Of a DNA stretch of 64,000 bases, positions 45,542 through 54,232 are shown piece after piece. A program made the translations under genes and the position numbers. Numbering within the stretch: the stretch's first letter is position 1; each line of letters begins with the position of its first letter. The notes under the pieces were generated by a model that saw nothing but the letters and a program-made list of their open reading frames with translations, did no database searches and had not been told where the DNA came from. Origin of the DNA: Flavobacterium sp. GSB-24 (GTDB lineage: Bacteria; Bacteroidota; Bacteroidia; Flavobacteriales; Flavobacteriaceae); assembly GCF_027924665.1 (NCBI RefSeq), contig NZ_AP027043.1:5146001-5210000 (forward strand), written 5' to 3'.

Positions 45542-47131
45542 ATGCCTACCGACTGTATCAGCTTTCAATCTTCTGGATATTTTTCTAAATTGATGCAAGA
45601 TTATTTAGATCAAAAAACAGAATTAAAACCGCTGTACAACAACTTCCCTACACTGGAAAATTTCGAAAAACAGATTGCAGAAAAAGCATCTAATTTTGAT
45701 AACAATAATAGAACTGCATTAGTTGATACTTTAAAAAAACAATATGAAAATATTGATATTTCAGAATCAACTCAACATAACATCACTCTTTTAGCGTTAG
45801 AAAATACGTTTACAATTACAACTGGCCACCAATTAAATATATTCACTGGCCCGTTGTATTTCTTATATAAAATTATCTCTACTATTAATTTAACTAAAGA
45901 ATTAAAATCGAAATATCCTTCTTATAATTTTGTACCTGTATATTGGATGGCTACAGAAGATCACGATTTTGAAGAAATTAATTATTTTAATTTTAAAGGA
46001 AAAAAAATCCGTTGGAATGCCGAAAGTACAGGTCCTGTTGGCAGATTATCTACAAAAGGGCTAGAAGATTTATTTGAAGTTTATTCTAAAGAATTAGGTT
46101 CAAGCTCAAATGCAAATACTTTAAAAGATCTATTTGAAGAAGCCTATTTAAAACATGAAAATCTGGCTGATGCTACACGTTTCTTGGCAAATAGTCTTTT
46201 TTCAAATTACGGTTTAGTTATTATAGATGCTGACAATACCGATTTAAAGCGTGTTTTTATTCCATATGTAAAAAATGAGTTAGAAAATCAAACGTCATTT
46301 AAGGAAGTTCAAAAATCGATTGAAAATCTTTCAGATTATACTATTCAGGTAAATCCGAGAGAAATTAATTTATTTTATATAGAAGATAAACTCCGCGAAC
46401 GAATAATTTTTGAAGATGATAAATATTGGGTTAACAACACTAAAATTTCATTCTCTAAAGAAGAAATTCTAAAATTAGTTGACAGCAATCCTGAAAAATT
46501 CAGTCCAAATGTAATCATGCGTCCGTTATATCAGGAAATTATTCTGCCAAATCTTTGCTACATTGGCGGAGGCGGTGAAATTGCTTATTGGTTAGAATTA
46601 AAAGCATTTTTTGATGCCGTAAACATTACTTTCCCGATCTTATTGGTTCGAAATTCGGTTCTTTTAGCTACAGAAAAACAAGCTAAAAAAGCTGATAATT
46701 TAAATTTAAGCTGGAAAGATTTATTTAGTAAATCTGAAGTTTTAATTAATACTATTACCCGTAAACTATCTCCTTTTCCAATTGATTTAACTGAACAAAA
46801 AGAAGCGCTTGAAAAGCAATTTAATTACCTTTTTGAATTGGCTGAAAAGACCGACAAATCTTTTAGTGGCGCTGTAAAAGCACAAGAAGTAAAGCAGAAA
46901 AAAGGTTTAGAAAATCTGGAAAAACGTTTGTTAAAAGCTCAAAAGAGAAAACTCCAAGATCAATTACAGCGTGTAACTGATTTGCAATGCGAATTGTTTC
47001 CGAATTATAGTCTTCAAGAACGTCAGGCAAACTTCTCTGAATTTTATCTAGAAAATGGAGAACAGCTAATTCCGCTTTTAATTCAGAAATTAAAACCCTT
47101 GGAAAATAATTTTAACATCATAATCACCTAA
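45542..47131 (+). CDS. bshC: Putative cysteine ligase BshC (bacillithiol biosynthesis)
   Basis: Last enzyme of bacillithiol synthesis, adding cysteine to glucosaminyl-malate in the cytoplasm. The 529-residue length and motifs match the family: ISFQSSGYFSKLMQDYL, TITTGHQLNIFTGPLYFLYK, PVYWMATEDHDFEEINYF, KPLYQE-like RPLYQEIILPNLCYIGGGGE and a C-terminal coiled coil of about 60 residues (VKQKKGLENLEKRLLKAQKR). No other bsh gene is visible here, which is normal since they are scattered in Bacteroidota. Confidence 0.93.
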   Translation: MPTDCISFQSSGYFSKLMQDYLDQKTELKPLYNNFPTLENFEKQIAEKASNFDNNNRTALVDTLKKQYENIDISESTQHNITLLALENTFTITTGHQLNIFTGPLYFLYKIISTINLTKELKSKYPSYNFVPVYWMATEDHDFEEINYFNFKGKKIRWNAESTGPVGRLSTKGLEDLFEVYSKELGSSSNANTLKDLFEEAYLKHENLADATRFLANSLFSNYGLVIIDADNTDLKRVFIPYVKNELENQTSFKEVQKSIENLSDYTIQVNPREINLFYIEDKLRERIIFEDDKYWVNNTKISFSKEEILKLVDSNPEKFSPNVIMRPLYQEIILPNLCYIGGGGEIAYWLELKAFFDAVNITFPILLVRNSVLLATEKQAKKADNLNLSWKDLFSKSEVLINTITRKLSPFPIDLTEQKEALEKQFNYLFELAEKTDKSFSGAVKAQEVKQKKGLENLEKRLLKAQKRKLQDQLQRVTDLQCELFPNYSLQERQANFSEFYLENGEQLIPLLIQKLKPLENNFNIIIT

Positions 47132-47252
47132 AATAATTATCTTTAAAAAATTAAAGTAAGTATTTCGGAACAAATAACCAGCTCATTTCCGAGATTATTG
47201 CTCTCTCAAACCAAATAGAATTATTTTTATAACCTATTAACTAACTAACCAA

Positions 47253-48524
47253 ATGGTAAGAGAACGCCTAATTTCGCTTGATGTCTTTCGCGGACTGACT
47301 ATTCTATTAATGACTATTGTAAACAATCCCGGTGACTGGGGAAATGTTTATCCGCCGCTTTTACACGCACACTGGAACGGCTGTACACCAACCGATCTTG
47401 TATTTCCGTTTTTTATATTTATAATGGGAGTTGCAGTTCCACTTGCAATGCCGGACAAAATTTACGACGGTACTACATTTAATAAAATACTCATTCGCTC
47501 TCTAAGAATGTTCTGTCTTGGTATATTTTTTAACTTCTTTGGAAAAATTCAATTATTTGGTCTAGACGGAATTCCGTTACTTATTGCTAGACTAGCAGTA
47601 ACAATTGCTGTTGGATATGCCTTAATGGGAAGTTTTAGTACTAAAGTAAAAAATATTTTAGCTTTCAGTATATTACTAATCTATCTCATTTTAGCCTACG
47701 GCGGTTTCGAAAACTACCAAGACGTTAGACTTCCAGGAGTTTTACAACGTATTGCAATAGTCTATTTTGTTGTTTCACTTTTATATTTAAAAACCTCCAA
47801 GAAAACACAAATTATTACGGGAGCTATTTTGCTTCTAGGATATTGGGCAGTTATGACTTTAATTCCTGTTCCTGGAATTGGAGAAGCTAATTTAGAACGA
47901 GGAACCAATTTAGCAGCCTGGGTCGACAGTATACTTCTAAAAGGACATATGTACCATGAAACTAATACTTGGGATCCTGAAGGAATTTTGAGCACGATTC
48001 CGTCAATTGTAAACGGAATTATTGGTTTACTGATAGGGCAACTATTACTGCAAAATATATTAAAAACCGAAAAGGCAAAAAAAATGGCAATTGCCGGAAT
48101 CGCTTTAATTATCGGAGGATTAATTTGGAATTTTGTATTTCCAATTAATAAATCACTTTGGAGCAGCAGTTATGTTTTGTATACTACAGGTTTAGCTTCA
48201 ACTTGTCTCGCTTTACTGTATTATATAATTGATATTGCCGAATATAAAAAAGGTTTTAAGTTATTTGTTATCTGGGGTGTAAATCCAATGATTGTATTCT
48301 TTGCTTCACAGATTATTCCGCAGGCATTGACTATGATTCGATTTCAAAATCCGCAAAACCCACAAGAACAAACCAATCTTTTAGATTATTTATACCGCTT
48401 CAGAATTGCACCATTTTTCAGCAATCCAATGACAGCATCTCTCGCAGGTGCTTTAACTTATGTAGCAATCTGGACATTTATTTTATGGATTTTTTACAGA
48501 AACAAACTGATTTTCAAAGTATAA
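47253..48524 (+). CDS. DUF5009/HGSNAT-like membrane acyltransferase
   Basis: Inner-membrane protein of 423 residues with about 10-11 helices. RLISLDVFRGLTILLMTIVN, PPLLHAHWNGCTPTDLVFPF and FIFIMGVAVPLAM are hallmarks of proteins related to heparan-alpha-glucosaminide N-acetyltransferase (NagX-like). The conserved His in HAHWNG is the likely acetyl acceptor in this family. LPGVLQRIAIVYF and LFVIWGVNPMIVFFAS follow. It may acetylate an amino sugar; the true substrate is unknown. A relative is encoded at the right edge of the window. Confidence 0.82.
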   Translation: MVRERLISLDVFRGLTILLMTIVNNPGDWGNVYPPLLHAHWNGCTPTDLVFPFFIFIMGVAVPLAMPDKIYDGTTFNKILIRSLRMFCLGIFFNFFGKIQLFGLDGIPLLIARLAVTIAVGYALMGSFSTKVKNILAFSILLIYLILAYGGFENYQDVRLPGVLQRIAIVYFVVSLLYLKTSKKTQIITGAILLLGYWAVMTLIPVPGIGEANLERGTNLAAWVDSILLKGHMYHETNTWDPEGILSTIPSIVNGIIGLLIGQLLLQNILKTEKAKKMAIAGIALIIGGLIWNFVFPINKSLWSSSYVLYTTGLASTCLALLYYIIDIAEYKKGFKLFVIWGVNPMIVFFASQIIPQALTMIRFQNPQNPQEQTNLLDYLYRFRIAPFFSNPMTASLAGALTYVAIWTFILWIFYRNKLIFKV

Positions 48525-48723
48525 AACAATTTAACTAGATCTAATATAAAGACATACCAAAGTGTATTTTTTATTATTATAATTATGCTTTTTATATTAA
48601 ATGCACGACAGCATATCGCTAATTATTACTTAAATGGTTCTCAAAAGACATTTTTATTAACCAAAACACCTTTCTATCAAGTTTTAATTATGAATTTATT
48701 AAAATCAATTGATAAAAAAAGTA

Positions 48724-48731
48724 TACTTTTG
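48724..48731 (+). promoter_or_regulatory. -7 box upstream of ndk
   Basis: TACTTTTG matches the Bacteroidota -7 consensus exactly, 23 bp before the ndk ATG. The nearest TTG (48709-48711) is closer than usual, so only the -7 element is claimed. Confidence 0.45.
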
Positions 48732-48754
48732 CACAAAATTTAATAAAATATAAA

Positions 48755-49174
48755 ATGGCAACAAATAGAACTTTTACAATGATTAAACCAGATGCTGTTG
48801 CAAACGGACACATCGGGAATATCTTAGCAATGATTACTAATGGTGGTTTCAAAATCGTTTCATTAAAATTAACTCAACTAACTGTAGCTGATGCAAAAGC
48901 ATTTTACGCAGTTCACGCAGAAAGACCTTTCTACGGAGAATTAGTTGAATTCATGTCACGCGGACCAATTGTTGCTGCTATTTTAGAAAAAGATAACGCA
49001 GTAGAAGATTTCAGAACTTTAATTGGAGCTACAAACCCTGCTGAAGCTGCTGAAGGAACTATTCGTAAAGCATACGCTACTTCAATCGGAGAAAATGCAG
49101 TTCACGGATCTGACAGCGACGAAAACGCTGCTATCGAAAGCGCATTCCACTTTGCAGGAAGAGAGCAATTCTAA
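48755..49174 (+). CDS. ndk: Nucleoside diphosphate kinase
   Basis: Cytoplasmic enzyme transferring the gamma phosphate between nucleoside triphosphates and diphosphates. The 139-residue protein has [19 protein letters not shown], the nucleotide-binding [16 protein letters not shown] and the phospho-accepting His117 in NAVHGSDS. It ends with the usual [11 protein letters not shown]. The gene stands alone between its own promoter and a strong terminator. Confidence 0.97.
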   Translation: MATNRTFTMIKPDAVANGHIGNILAMITNGGFKIVSLKLTQLTVADAKAFYAVHAERPFYGELVEFMSRGPIVAAILEKDNAVEDFRTLIGATNPAEAAEGTIRKAYATSIGENAVHGSDSDENAAIESAFHFAGREQF

Positions 49175-49200
49175 TAAGAATTTTGATTTTCAATCAAATA

Positions 49201-49230
49201 AAAAACCCGCTTCAATTGAAGCGGGTTTTT
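49201..49230. terminator. Bidirectional terminator between ndk and the secreted protein gene
   Basis: A perfect 30-bp palindrome: AAAAACCCGCTTCAA against TTGAAGCGGGTTTTT, flanked by A and T runs. It lies 26 bp after ndk and just after the 3' end of the convergent gene at 49251. Confidence 0.92.
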
Positions 49231-49250
49231 ATTTTTTAATTATAAATGGA

Positions 49251-49970
49251 TTAAAGGTTATCAGACGTCTTTTTCACCATTTTCTCAATTTTTCCATCTA
49301 AATCTTTTAGAAGCTCATCTAATGCACTTTCACACATTGGTAATACTTTATCAAAAGACAAAACAGGTATTCCTCCTACAATTGTTCCAGTTTTCTTAGA
49401 ATTTGCTCCTTCATTAAATGCAAATACTTTTTTTCCATTTTTGTCATATAAAGCGATTCTTGCATAAGCTCTCATTTTAACGGTTCCAGTTCCGCCAACT
49501 GCAAATCCTTTTTGCAAAGCGAAATGAATTTCTGTAAATAAAACTCCGTCAGCCTTCTCACTAAAAATTTTAGCAGATGCTACTTCATTAGTTGAACCAT
49601 TTATTCCTTCATATATATATTTATATCCTGGATAATTAATGATAGTGCTTCCTGCATCTCCTTCTCTAGCAAATTTTGGAGTAAAATCAATATATTCTTG
49701 TTTTTGTGTTACTTCACTTTCTGGAACTAAATCAAACGGAAATTTTTTAGCATAATCATTAAAAAAAGCATTATGATACTTCTCTAAAATAGGCGCTAGG
49801 TTAAAATTTGGATTATTTCCTAAATCTGTTACTGCTGCAATGCTATTTAAACCTAAATCTGAAAGATCTATTGTTTTGTCAGTGTAAAAAGAAACTACAG
49901 CAACTTTCTTCTTTTGAGAATAAGCAGTTAAGGCAAATAATACGGTTAAAATAAGTAAAAAATTTTTCAT
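49251..49970 (-). CDS. Secreted protein of unknown function
   Basis: Not recognised. The 239-residue product has a signal peptide (MKNFLLILTVLFALTAYSQ) and then KKKVAVVSFYTDKTIDLSDL, a start reminiscent of proteins that read 'KVAVVSF...' and belong to the periplasmic curli-assembly or lipoprotein-like beta/alpha group. A Gly-rich segment (KGFAVGGTGTVKMRAYARIA) and the C-terminal SFDKVLPMCESALDELLKDL helix are other features. No catalytic motif is evident. Its gene is convergent with ndk and shares the terminator. Confidence 0.7.
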   Translation of the reverse strand: MKNFLLILTVLFALTAYSQKKKVAVVSFYTDKTIDLSDLGLNSIAAVTDLGNNPNFNLAPILEKYHNAFFNDYAKKFPFDLVPESEVTQKQEYIDFTPKFAREGDAGSTIINYPGYKYIYEGINGSTNEVASAKIFSEKADGVLFTEIHFALQKGFAVGGTGTVKMRAYARIALYDKNGKKVFAFNEGANSKKTGTIVGGIPVLSFDKVLPMCESALDELLKDLDGKIEKMVKKTSDNL

Positions 49971-50042
49971 TGTTTGTTAAATTATTGGGTTATTAAAGGG
50001 ATGTTACTTACAAAAAATAACGCGCAAATGTATCGCAAAAAA

Positions 50043-50068
50043 AAACACTCCACAATAGAAGTGTTATT
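50043..50068 (-). terminator. Terminator after the DUF721 gene
   Basis: On the minus strand AACACT pairs with AGTGTT around a 10-nt loop and is followed by a long T-run. It lies about 30 bp after the DUF721 stop codon. Confidence 0.6.
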
Positions 50069-50098
50069 TTATTTTAAAAATAATCCTATTAAAAAGAG

Positions 50099-50398
50099 CT
50101 ATCTCAAAATTACCTCTTTTACTACCTCGCGTCCTAACTCCTCATTAATCATTTTAACAATTTTAGATTTTCCGTGGCTTAATTCCTCACGCAAAACTGC
50201 AGATCCTAATTCTACATAAAGTGTACTGCCTTTTAGGACAACATTTCTTGTATAAGTATTTACGCCACTGCCCATAAGGCTTTTCCAAGCATCACGAACA
50301 TCGATTTGATCCATTCCAGGCTGTAATTTATTCACCTGAATAATTTGCTGCAAAACTGCACTTATTGTAGACTCGTTATTTATTCTTTTCGCCATCAT
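50099..50398 (-). CDS. DUF721 (DciA-like) protein
   Basis: Small cytoplasmic protein of 99 residues. The DUF721 pattern is seen in STISAVLQQIIQVNKLQPGM, VRDAWKSLMGSGVNTYTR and TLYVELGSAVLREELSHGK. Family members include DciA, which loads the replicative helicase in bacteria without DnaC, and Bacteroidota lack DnaC, so a replication role is plausible but not shown. There are two possible adjacent ATG starts. The gene starts inside the 3' end of the upstream lipoprotein gene (23-bp overlap). Confidence 0.85.
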   Translation of the reverse strand: MMAKRINNESTISAVLQQIIQVNKLQPGMDQIDVRDAWKSLMGSGVNTYTRNVVLKGSTLYVELGSAVLREELSHGKSKIVKMINEELGREVVKEVILR

Positions 50399-50816
50399 TC
50401 AATAGATTAATTGGTCCCGCTTTTTTATAATGATATTCTATTTTTTGTGGATTTTTAACCACTAACTGCTCATCAGAAAGCGAAATAATTTCTTCACTCC
50501 ATTTTGCATAATCTGTTTTATAATCTAAAAAGACATGTTCCCCAGCAAAGCGAACTGATACATTTTCAAATGTATCTGTCGTTAAAAATGTCCCGTCAAA
50601 CTGCGGCATTACCTTCGTTCGAACACCTTTATTATTTTTAATTTGAAAGAAATCAAATGTTTCATTCATTTTATAATCCTTCTGCTCGCCTTTGTCAAAA
50701 ACTACTTTTTCAATTTCCCAATAACCGTTTAGTTTAGTAATATCCGTCGGTTTTATTTCTTGTTTACAACTTACAAACAAGATTGACAAAACCAAGATCA
50801 TAAAAGTGTTCTTCAT
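50376..50816 (-). CDS. Lipocalin-like lipoprotein
   Basis: Predicted outer-membrane lipoprotein of 146 residues. The lipobox LFVSC gives Cys17. LNGYWEIEKVVFDKGEQKDY is the typical opening of lipocalin-like (DUF4488-type) domains of Bacteroidota, and the rest forms alternating short strands (FDFFQIKNNKG, FENVSVRFAGEHVFLDY). The ligand is unknown. The DUF721 gene overlaps its 3' end by 23 bp, so they are one transcript. A Flavo-1-like element lies in the leader, ending 14 nt before the ATG. Confidence 0.75.
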   Translation of the reverse strand: MKNTFMILVLSILFVSCKQEIKPTDITKLNGYWEIEKVVFDKGEQKDYKMNETFDFFQIKNNKGVRTKVMPQFDGTFLTTDTFENVSVRFAGEHVFLDYKTDYAKWSEEIISLSDEQLVVKNPQKIEYHYKKAGPINLLNDGEKNK

Positions 50817-50830
50817 AATTATTATAATAT

Positions 50831-50914
50831 TAAGGAGCTGATACCTGCTGTCCGCTATATCTTTTTCTTTTTAAAGAAAAAAGTAAAAGGATGCCGCTTC
50901 CATCAGGGCTAGTG
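50831..50914 (-). ncRNA. Structured leader element, Flavo-1-like RNA (copy 2)
   Basis: Read on the minus strand it has ACTAGCCCTGATGGAAGCGG, a central hairpin (CTTTTTTCTTT / AAAGAAAAAG), then AGATATAGCGGACAGC and CAGCTCCTTA. The blocks match copy 1 at 23345-23424, while the central hairpin has changed sequence but kept pairing, which supports a real RNA structure. It ends 14 nt before the ATG of the lipocalin-like gene, in the sense direction. Confidence 0.6.
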
Positions 50915-51140
50915 CTTCAGTTTTCAAAAGAAATTTTTAGCGAACTACAAAGATAAACTTATAATCATCAAAAGAAATGCTTTATCTCTTAATTTATTGA
51001 GCCTATCCAAAACAATCTTTTTAATACCCCTTATAATAATTACCCTATTTTAACAACATAAAAACTTTTAAAGGCAAAAGATATTCACATTTTTAATGAA
51101 TTTCAAATCCAAATTACTTTTGAAAATCTCTACAAAAAAG

Positions 51141-51632
51141 ATGAAAAAAATATTGATATTACTTTTTAGTCCAATACTAATATTCTCAAAATGCGAAAAG
51201 CCAGAAAAAACTAAGAAACAAAGTGTAGAGACAATCACTTCAAACTTAAAAGATACTGACCCAATAAAAAACGATTCTTTAAAAAGCAAAAAAGAAGTTT
51301 CACCCATAAAAATTACAGCAGCTACATTATTAAAAAACGACTATTCCAATCACAAAGACCTGAAATTAATTTACAAAAACTCAGGAAAGAAAAATATTAA
51401 AGCCATTAAATTTGAATGGTTCTGTAAAAATGCATTTGACAAACCCGCAAATGGAAGATATTTTTATGCCGACGGAAGATTTACTGAAAAGGTAATATCC
51501 TTAATAAAATCTGGCGAAAGCAGAACAGAATTCTGGGAAGACTTTTCTACAGATGCTGATAAAATAACTAAAATTAGAGCTTATTATATTGTCTTTGTTG
51601 ATGGTACAAAATGGGGATCTGATGATCAGTAA
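51141..51632 (+). CDS. Small lipoprotein of unknown function
   Basis: Not recognised. The start at 51141 gives MKKILILLFSPILIFSKC, a lipoprotein signal with Cys18; an ATG 45 bp upstream would add a basic leader (MNFKSKLLLKISTKK) and is less likely. The mature protein of about 145 residues is Lys-rich, with a compact C-terminal domain: LKLIYKNSGKKNIKAIKFEW, FYADGRF and YYIVFVDGTKWGSDDQ. The KNxGKKxIKAIKFEW strand is seen in small Bacteroidota Ig-like or extracellular domains. It is followed by the serine hydrolase gene after 84 bp. Confidence 0.65.
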   Translation: MKKILILLFSPILIFSKCEKPEKTKKQSVETITSNLKDTDPIKNDSLKSKKEVSPIKITAATLLKNDYSNHKDLKLIYKNSGKKNIKAIKFEWFCKNAFDKPANGRYFYADGRFTEKVISLIKSGESRTEFWEDFSTDADKITKIRAYYIVFVDGTKWGSDDQ

Positions 51633-51716
51633 ATTTCCACATAACAAGAAATAAGTTTATTAACATTAAACTATTTTATATATTTTTAGTCAAACCCTAA
51701 ACCAAAACCAAAAAAC

Positions 51717-52781
51717 ATGACTAAAACTATTTGTACAATTCTAGCGGCCTTATCGTTTATAAGCTGTAGTAAAGATTCAACAGAACCAGATTCAACTCCA
51801 ACAGAAACAATGTATTTCCCTCCTTTAACTGGAAATGCTTGGGAAACAAAATCGCTGACTGATTTAAAATGGAATCAAAATGCAGTTCAACCACTGCTAG
51901 ATTACTTAGAACTAAAACATTCCAAATCGTTTATGATTTTAGTAAACGGACGAATTGTTTTAGAAAATTATTTCAACAATCATACAGCCACAACAAATTG
52001 GTATTGGGCAAGCGCCGGAAAAACTTTAACTTCAACATTAACTGGAATTGCGCAGCAAGAAGGATTACTAAACATTAACAATAAAGTATCCGACTACATT
52101 GGAACTGGCTGGACAAGCGAAACAATTGCTCAAGAAAACCAAATTACCTGCAAAAATTTACTCTCTATGACTTCTGGATTAGATGACAGTACCGATGAAG
52201 TTGAACCAGCCAATTTAATTTATAAAGCTGATGCAGGAACAAGATGGGCTTACCATAATGTTTATGTAAAACTACAAGATGTTGTTGCAAAAGCCAGCGG
52301 ACAAAGCTGGGAGAATTATTTCAATGCCAAATTAAGAGATAAAATAGGCATGAATGGTACTTGGGTACAGATTGGAGTAAACAGCGTTTATACAAGTACC
52401 ACAAGAAGTATGGCGCGCTTTGGATTATTAATGCTGAATAAAGGAAAATGGGAAAACAATGTAATCTTGAACGAATCTTTTTTTAATGAAGCAACCGCCA
52501 CATCACAAAATATTAATCTAGGATATGGTTATTTATGGTGGCTAAACGGCAAAAGCTCTTATCATTTACCACAATCGCAGCTTACATTTCAAGGAAGCGT
52601 AATTCCGACTGGTCCAAATGACATGTTCATGGCTTTAGGAAAAAACGATCAAAAAATATATGTCGTTCCAAGCAAGAAAATGGTTGTAATTAGAATGGGA
52701 GACGCAGCCGACAATGTAAATCTAGCTTTATCAGATTTTGATAAAACTTTATGGGAAAAGATTAATGCTTTGTATCAATAA
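51717..52781 (+). CDS. Serine hydrolase, beta-lactamase class C-like lipoprotein
   Basis: Predicted envelope lipoprotein (lipobox FISC, Cys17) of 354 residues with a penicillin-binding/beta-lactamase class C fold. The SxxK motif is Ser99-Ala-Gly-Lys102 in YWASAGKTLTS, and the Tyr-x-Asn motif is YHN at 179-181 in WAYHNVYVK. Other family stretches are LEHSK-like LELKHSKSFMILVNGRIVLE, NLLSMTSGLDD, MARFGLLMLNKGKW and LGYGYLWWLNG. Such proteins are esterases or D-amino-acid peptidases, and only some are beta-lactamases. The target is unknown. Confidence 0.88.
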   Translation: MTKTICTILAALSFISCSKDSTEPDSTPTETMYFPPLTGNAWETKSLTDLKWNQNAVQPLLDYLELKHSKSFMILVNGRIVLENYFNNHTATTNWYWASAGKTLTSTLTGIAQQEGLLNINNKVSDYIGTGWTSETIAQENQITCKNLLSMTSGLDDSTDEVEPANLIYKADAGTRWAYHNVYVKLQDVVAKASGQSWENYFNAKLRDKIGMNGTWVQIGVNSVYTSTTRSMARFGLLMLNKGKWENNVILNESFFNEATATSQNINLGYGYLWWLNGKSSYHLPQSQLTFQGSVIPTGPNDMFMALGKNDQKIYVVPSKKMVVIRMGDAADNVNLALSDFDKTLWEKINALYQ

Positions 52782-52787
52782 AAAAAT

Positions 52788-52850
52788 GAGCTTTTAAATA
52801 TAAAATGTCTTAAAGACCCTTTTTATATTTAAAAGCTCAATATTTTTTTT
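52788..52850 (+). terminator. Terminator after the serine hydrolase gene
   Basis: An 18-bp perfect stem (GAGCTTTTAAATATAAAA with its reverse complement at 52821-52838) surrounds a 15-nt loop. It is followed by AATATTTTTTTTT. Confidence 0.8.
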
Positions 52851-52874
52851 TAGAAATAAAATTCTACTAAAAAA

Positions 52875-53054
52875 CTAACGATTAGTTTTTATTCTTTTCA
52901 AAATACCTAAAAAGAATAAAATTATACCAGCCACTAGCAAAATATAATAAAAAGAAAGATTGTTATCTCTCAATACATTTGCCAAAACAAAACAAATAAC
53001 GCTTGCAAAATAAAAAGCAATCGCTGGTATATTTTTTATAGACTCAAAACTCAT
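52875..53054 (-). CDS. Small two-helix membrane protein downstream of ftsY
   Basis: A 59-residue frame (ATG at 53054, TAG at 52877-52875) that is easily missed because of its size. It begins MSFESIKNIPAIAFYFASVI. The predicted membrane helices are at about 10-26 and 33-52, with a basic tail KRIKTNR, so the C-terminus should be cytoplasmic. It begins 6 bp after the ftsY stop and has no room for its own promoter, so it is probably co-transcribed and may be co-translated. Codon use looks like that of its neighbours. Function unknown; proximity to ftsY suggests a link to membrane protein insertion, which is only a guess. Confidence 0.75.
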   Translation of the reverse strand: MSFESIKNIPAIAFYFASVICFVLANVLRDNNLSFYYILLVAGIILFFLGILKRIKTNR

Positions 53055-53060
53055 TTTAAA

Positions 53061-54014
53061 TTATTTAAAGAAACTATCAACAAATTCATACTTATTAAAG
53101 ACTTGTAAATCTTCAATTCCTTCGCCGACACCAATATATTTTACCGGGATTTGAAATTGATCTGATATTCCAATTACAACGCCGCCTTTTGCAGTTCCGT
53201 CCAATTTAGTTACAGCCAATGAAGTAACCTCTGTCGCCGCTGTAAATTGTTTTGCCTGCTCAAAAGCATTTTGTCCTGTAGAACCATCTAAAACCAAAAG
53301 TACATCGTGAGGCGCATCGGCAACAACTTTTTGCATTACACGCTTTACCTTGGTCAATTCGTTCATTAAATTGATTTTATTATGAAGACGTCCTGCGGTA
53401 TCTATAATTACAACATCAGCATTTTGAGCAACTGCAGACTGTAAAGTATCAAAAGCTACAGAAGCTGGATCACTTCCCATATTTTGTCTTACAATAGGCA
53501 CATCAACTCTATCAGCCCAAACTTGTAATTGGTCAATTGCTGCAGCACGAAAAGTATCTGCCGCACCCAAAACAACTTTGTGACCTGCTTTTTTAAATTG
53601 ATAAGCCAGCTTACCAATTGTTGTAGTTTTACCAACACCGTTAACTCCAACAACCATTAAAACGTAAGGTTTTTTATCTTTCGGAATTTCAAATTCAGTT
53701 GCTTCACCTGTATTGGTTTCAGATAATAAAGCTCCTATTTCTTCTCTAAGAATTTGGTTCAATTCATCTGTTCCTAAATATTTATCTTCAGCAACACGCT
53801 TTTCAATTCTTGAAATTACTTTTAAAGTTGTATTTACGCCAACATCTGAAGCTACAAGAATTTCTTCCAGATTATCTAAAACATCATCATCAACTTTAGA
53901 TTTTCCAGCAATGGCTTTACTTAACTTAGAGAAAAAAGTAGTTTTTGTTTTTTCAAGACCTTTGTCTAAAGTCTCTTTTTTTTCGGTAGAGAATAATTTT
54001 TTAAAAAAACTCAT
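53061..54014 (-). CDS. ftsY: Signal recognition particle receptor FtsY
   Basis: SRP receptor GTPase at the inner membrane, guiding ribosomes to the Sec translocon. It has 317 residues and no acidic A domain, the usual short form. The N domain spans about 20-100. The G domain has the P-loop GVNGVGKTT (123-131), DTFRAAAIDQLQ, IIDTAGRLHNKINLM and TKLDGTAKGG, closing with VKYIGVGEGIEDLQVF. It follows rpmB-rpmG-DUF4295 after a terminator-bearing gap of 219 bp, a conserved Bacteroidota order. TATATTTG at 54175-54168 matches a -7 box. Confidence 0.97.
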   Translation of the reverse strand: MSFFKKLFSTEKKETLDKGLEKTKTTFFSKLSKAIAGKSKVDDDVLDNLEEILVASDVGVNTTLKVISRIEKRVAEDKYLGTDELNQILREEIGALLSETNTGEATEFEIPKDKKPYVLMVVGVNGVGKTTTIGKLAYQFKKAGHKVVLGAADTFRAAAIDQLQVWADRVDVPIVRQNMGSDPASVAFDTLQSAVAQNADVVIIDTAGRLHNKINLMNELTKVKRVMQKVVADAPHDVLLVLDGSTGQNAFEQAKQFTAATEVTSLAVTKLDGTAKGGVVIGISDQFQIPVKYIGVGEGIEDLQVFNKYEFVDSFFK

Positions 54015-54183
54015 TTTAGTAGATTTTTAGATTTATTAGATCTCTTGATTGTTTAGATCAGAAATCCAAATCTTTAAAGAAAGTGCAATTGTTTTTCAAT
54101 TAACCTTAATTTAAACAGAAATTCATATTAAAAAAAGTCAATTACTGCGTTTCTTTAAATTTATAGACAAATATAGGTAATAA

Positions 54184-54214
54184 AAAAGCTACTTCCGAAA
54201 GAAAGTAGCTTTTC
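54184..54214 (-). terminator. Terminator after the DUF4295 gene
   Basis: On the minus strand AAAAGCTACTT pairs with AAGTAGCTTTT around an 8-nt loop and is followed by a T-run. Confidence 0.75.
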
Positions 54215-54232
54215 TATATAATGTAATTGTAA

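Noticed and set aside
50831..50914. Simple terminator for the genes flanking this stretch
   Set aside because: The conserved blocks outside the hairpin match the copy at 23345-23424, so the element is more than a terminator stem.
51717..52781. Antibiotic-resistance beta-lactamase
   Set aside because: SxxK and YxN motifs only show the serine hydrolase fold; no features specific to class C resistance enzymes, and the lipoprotein form is common among esterase-like relatives.
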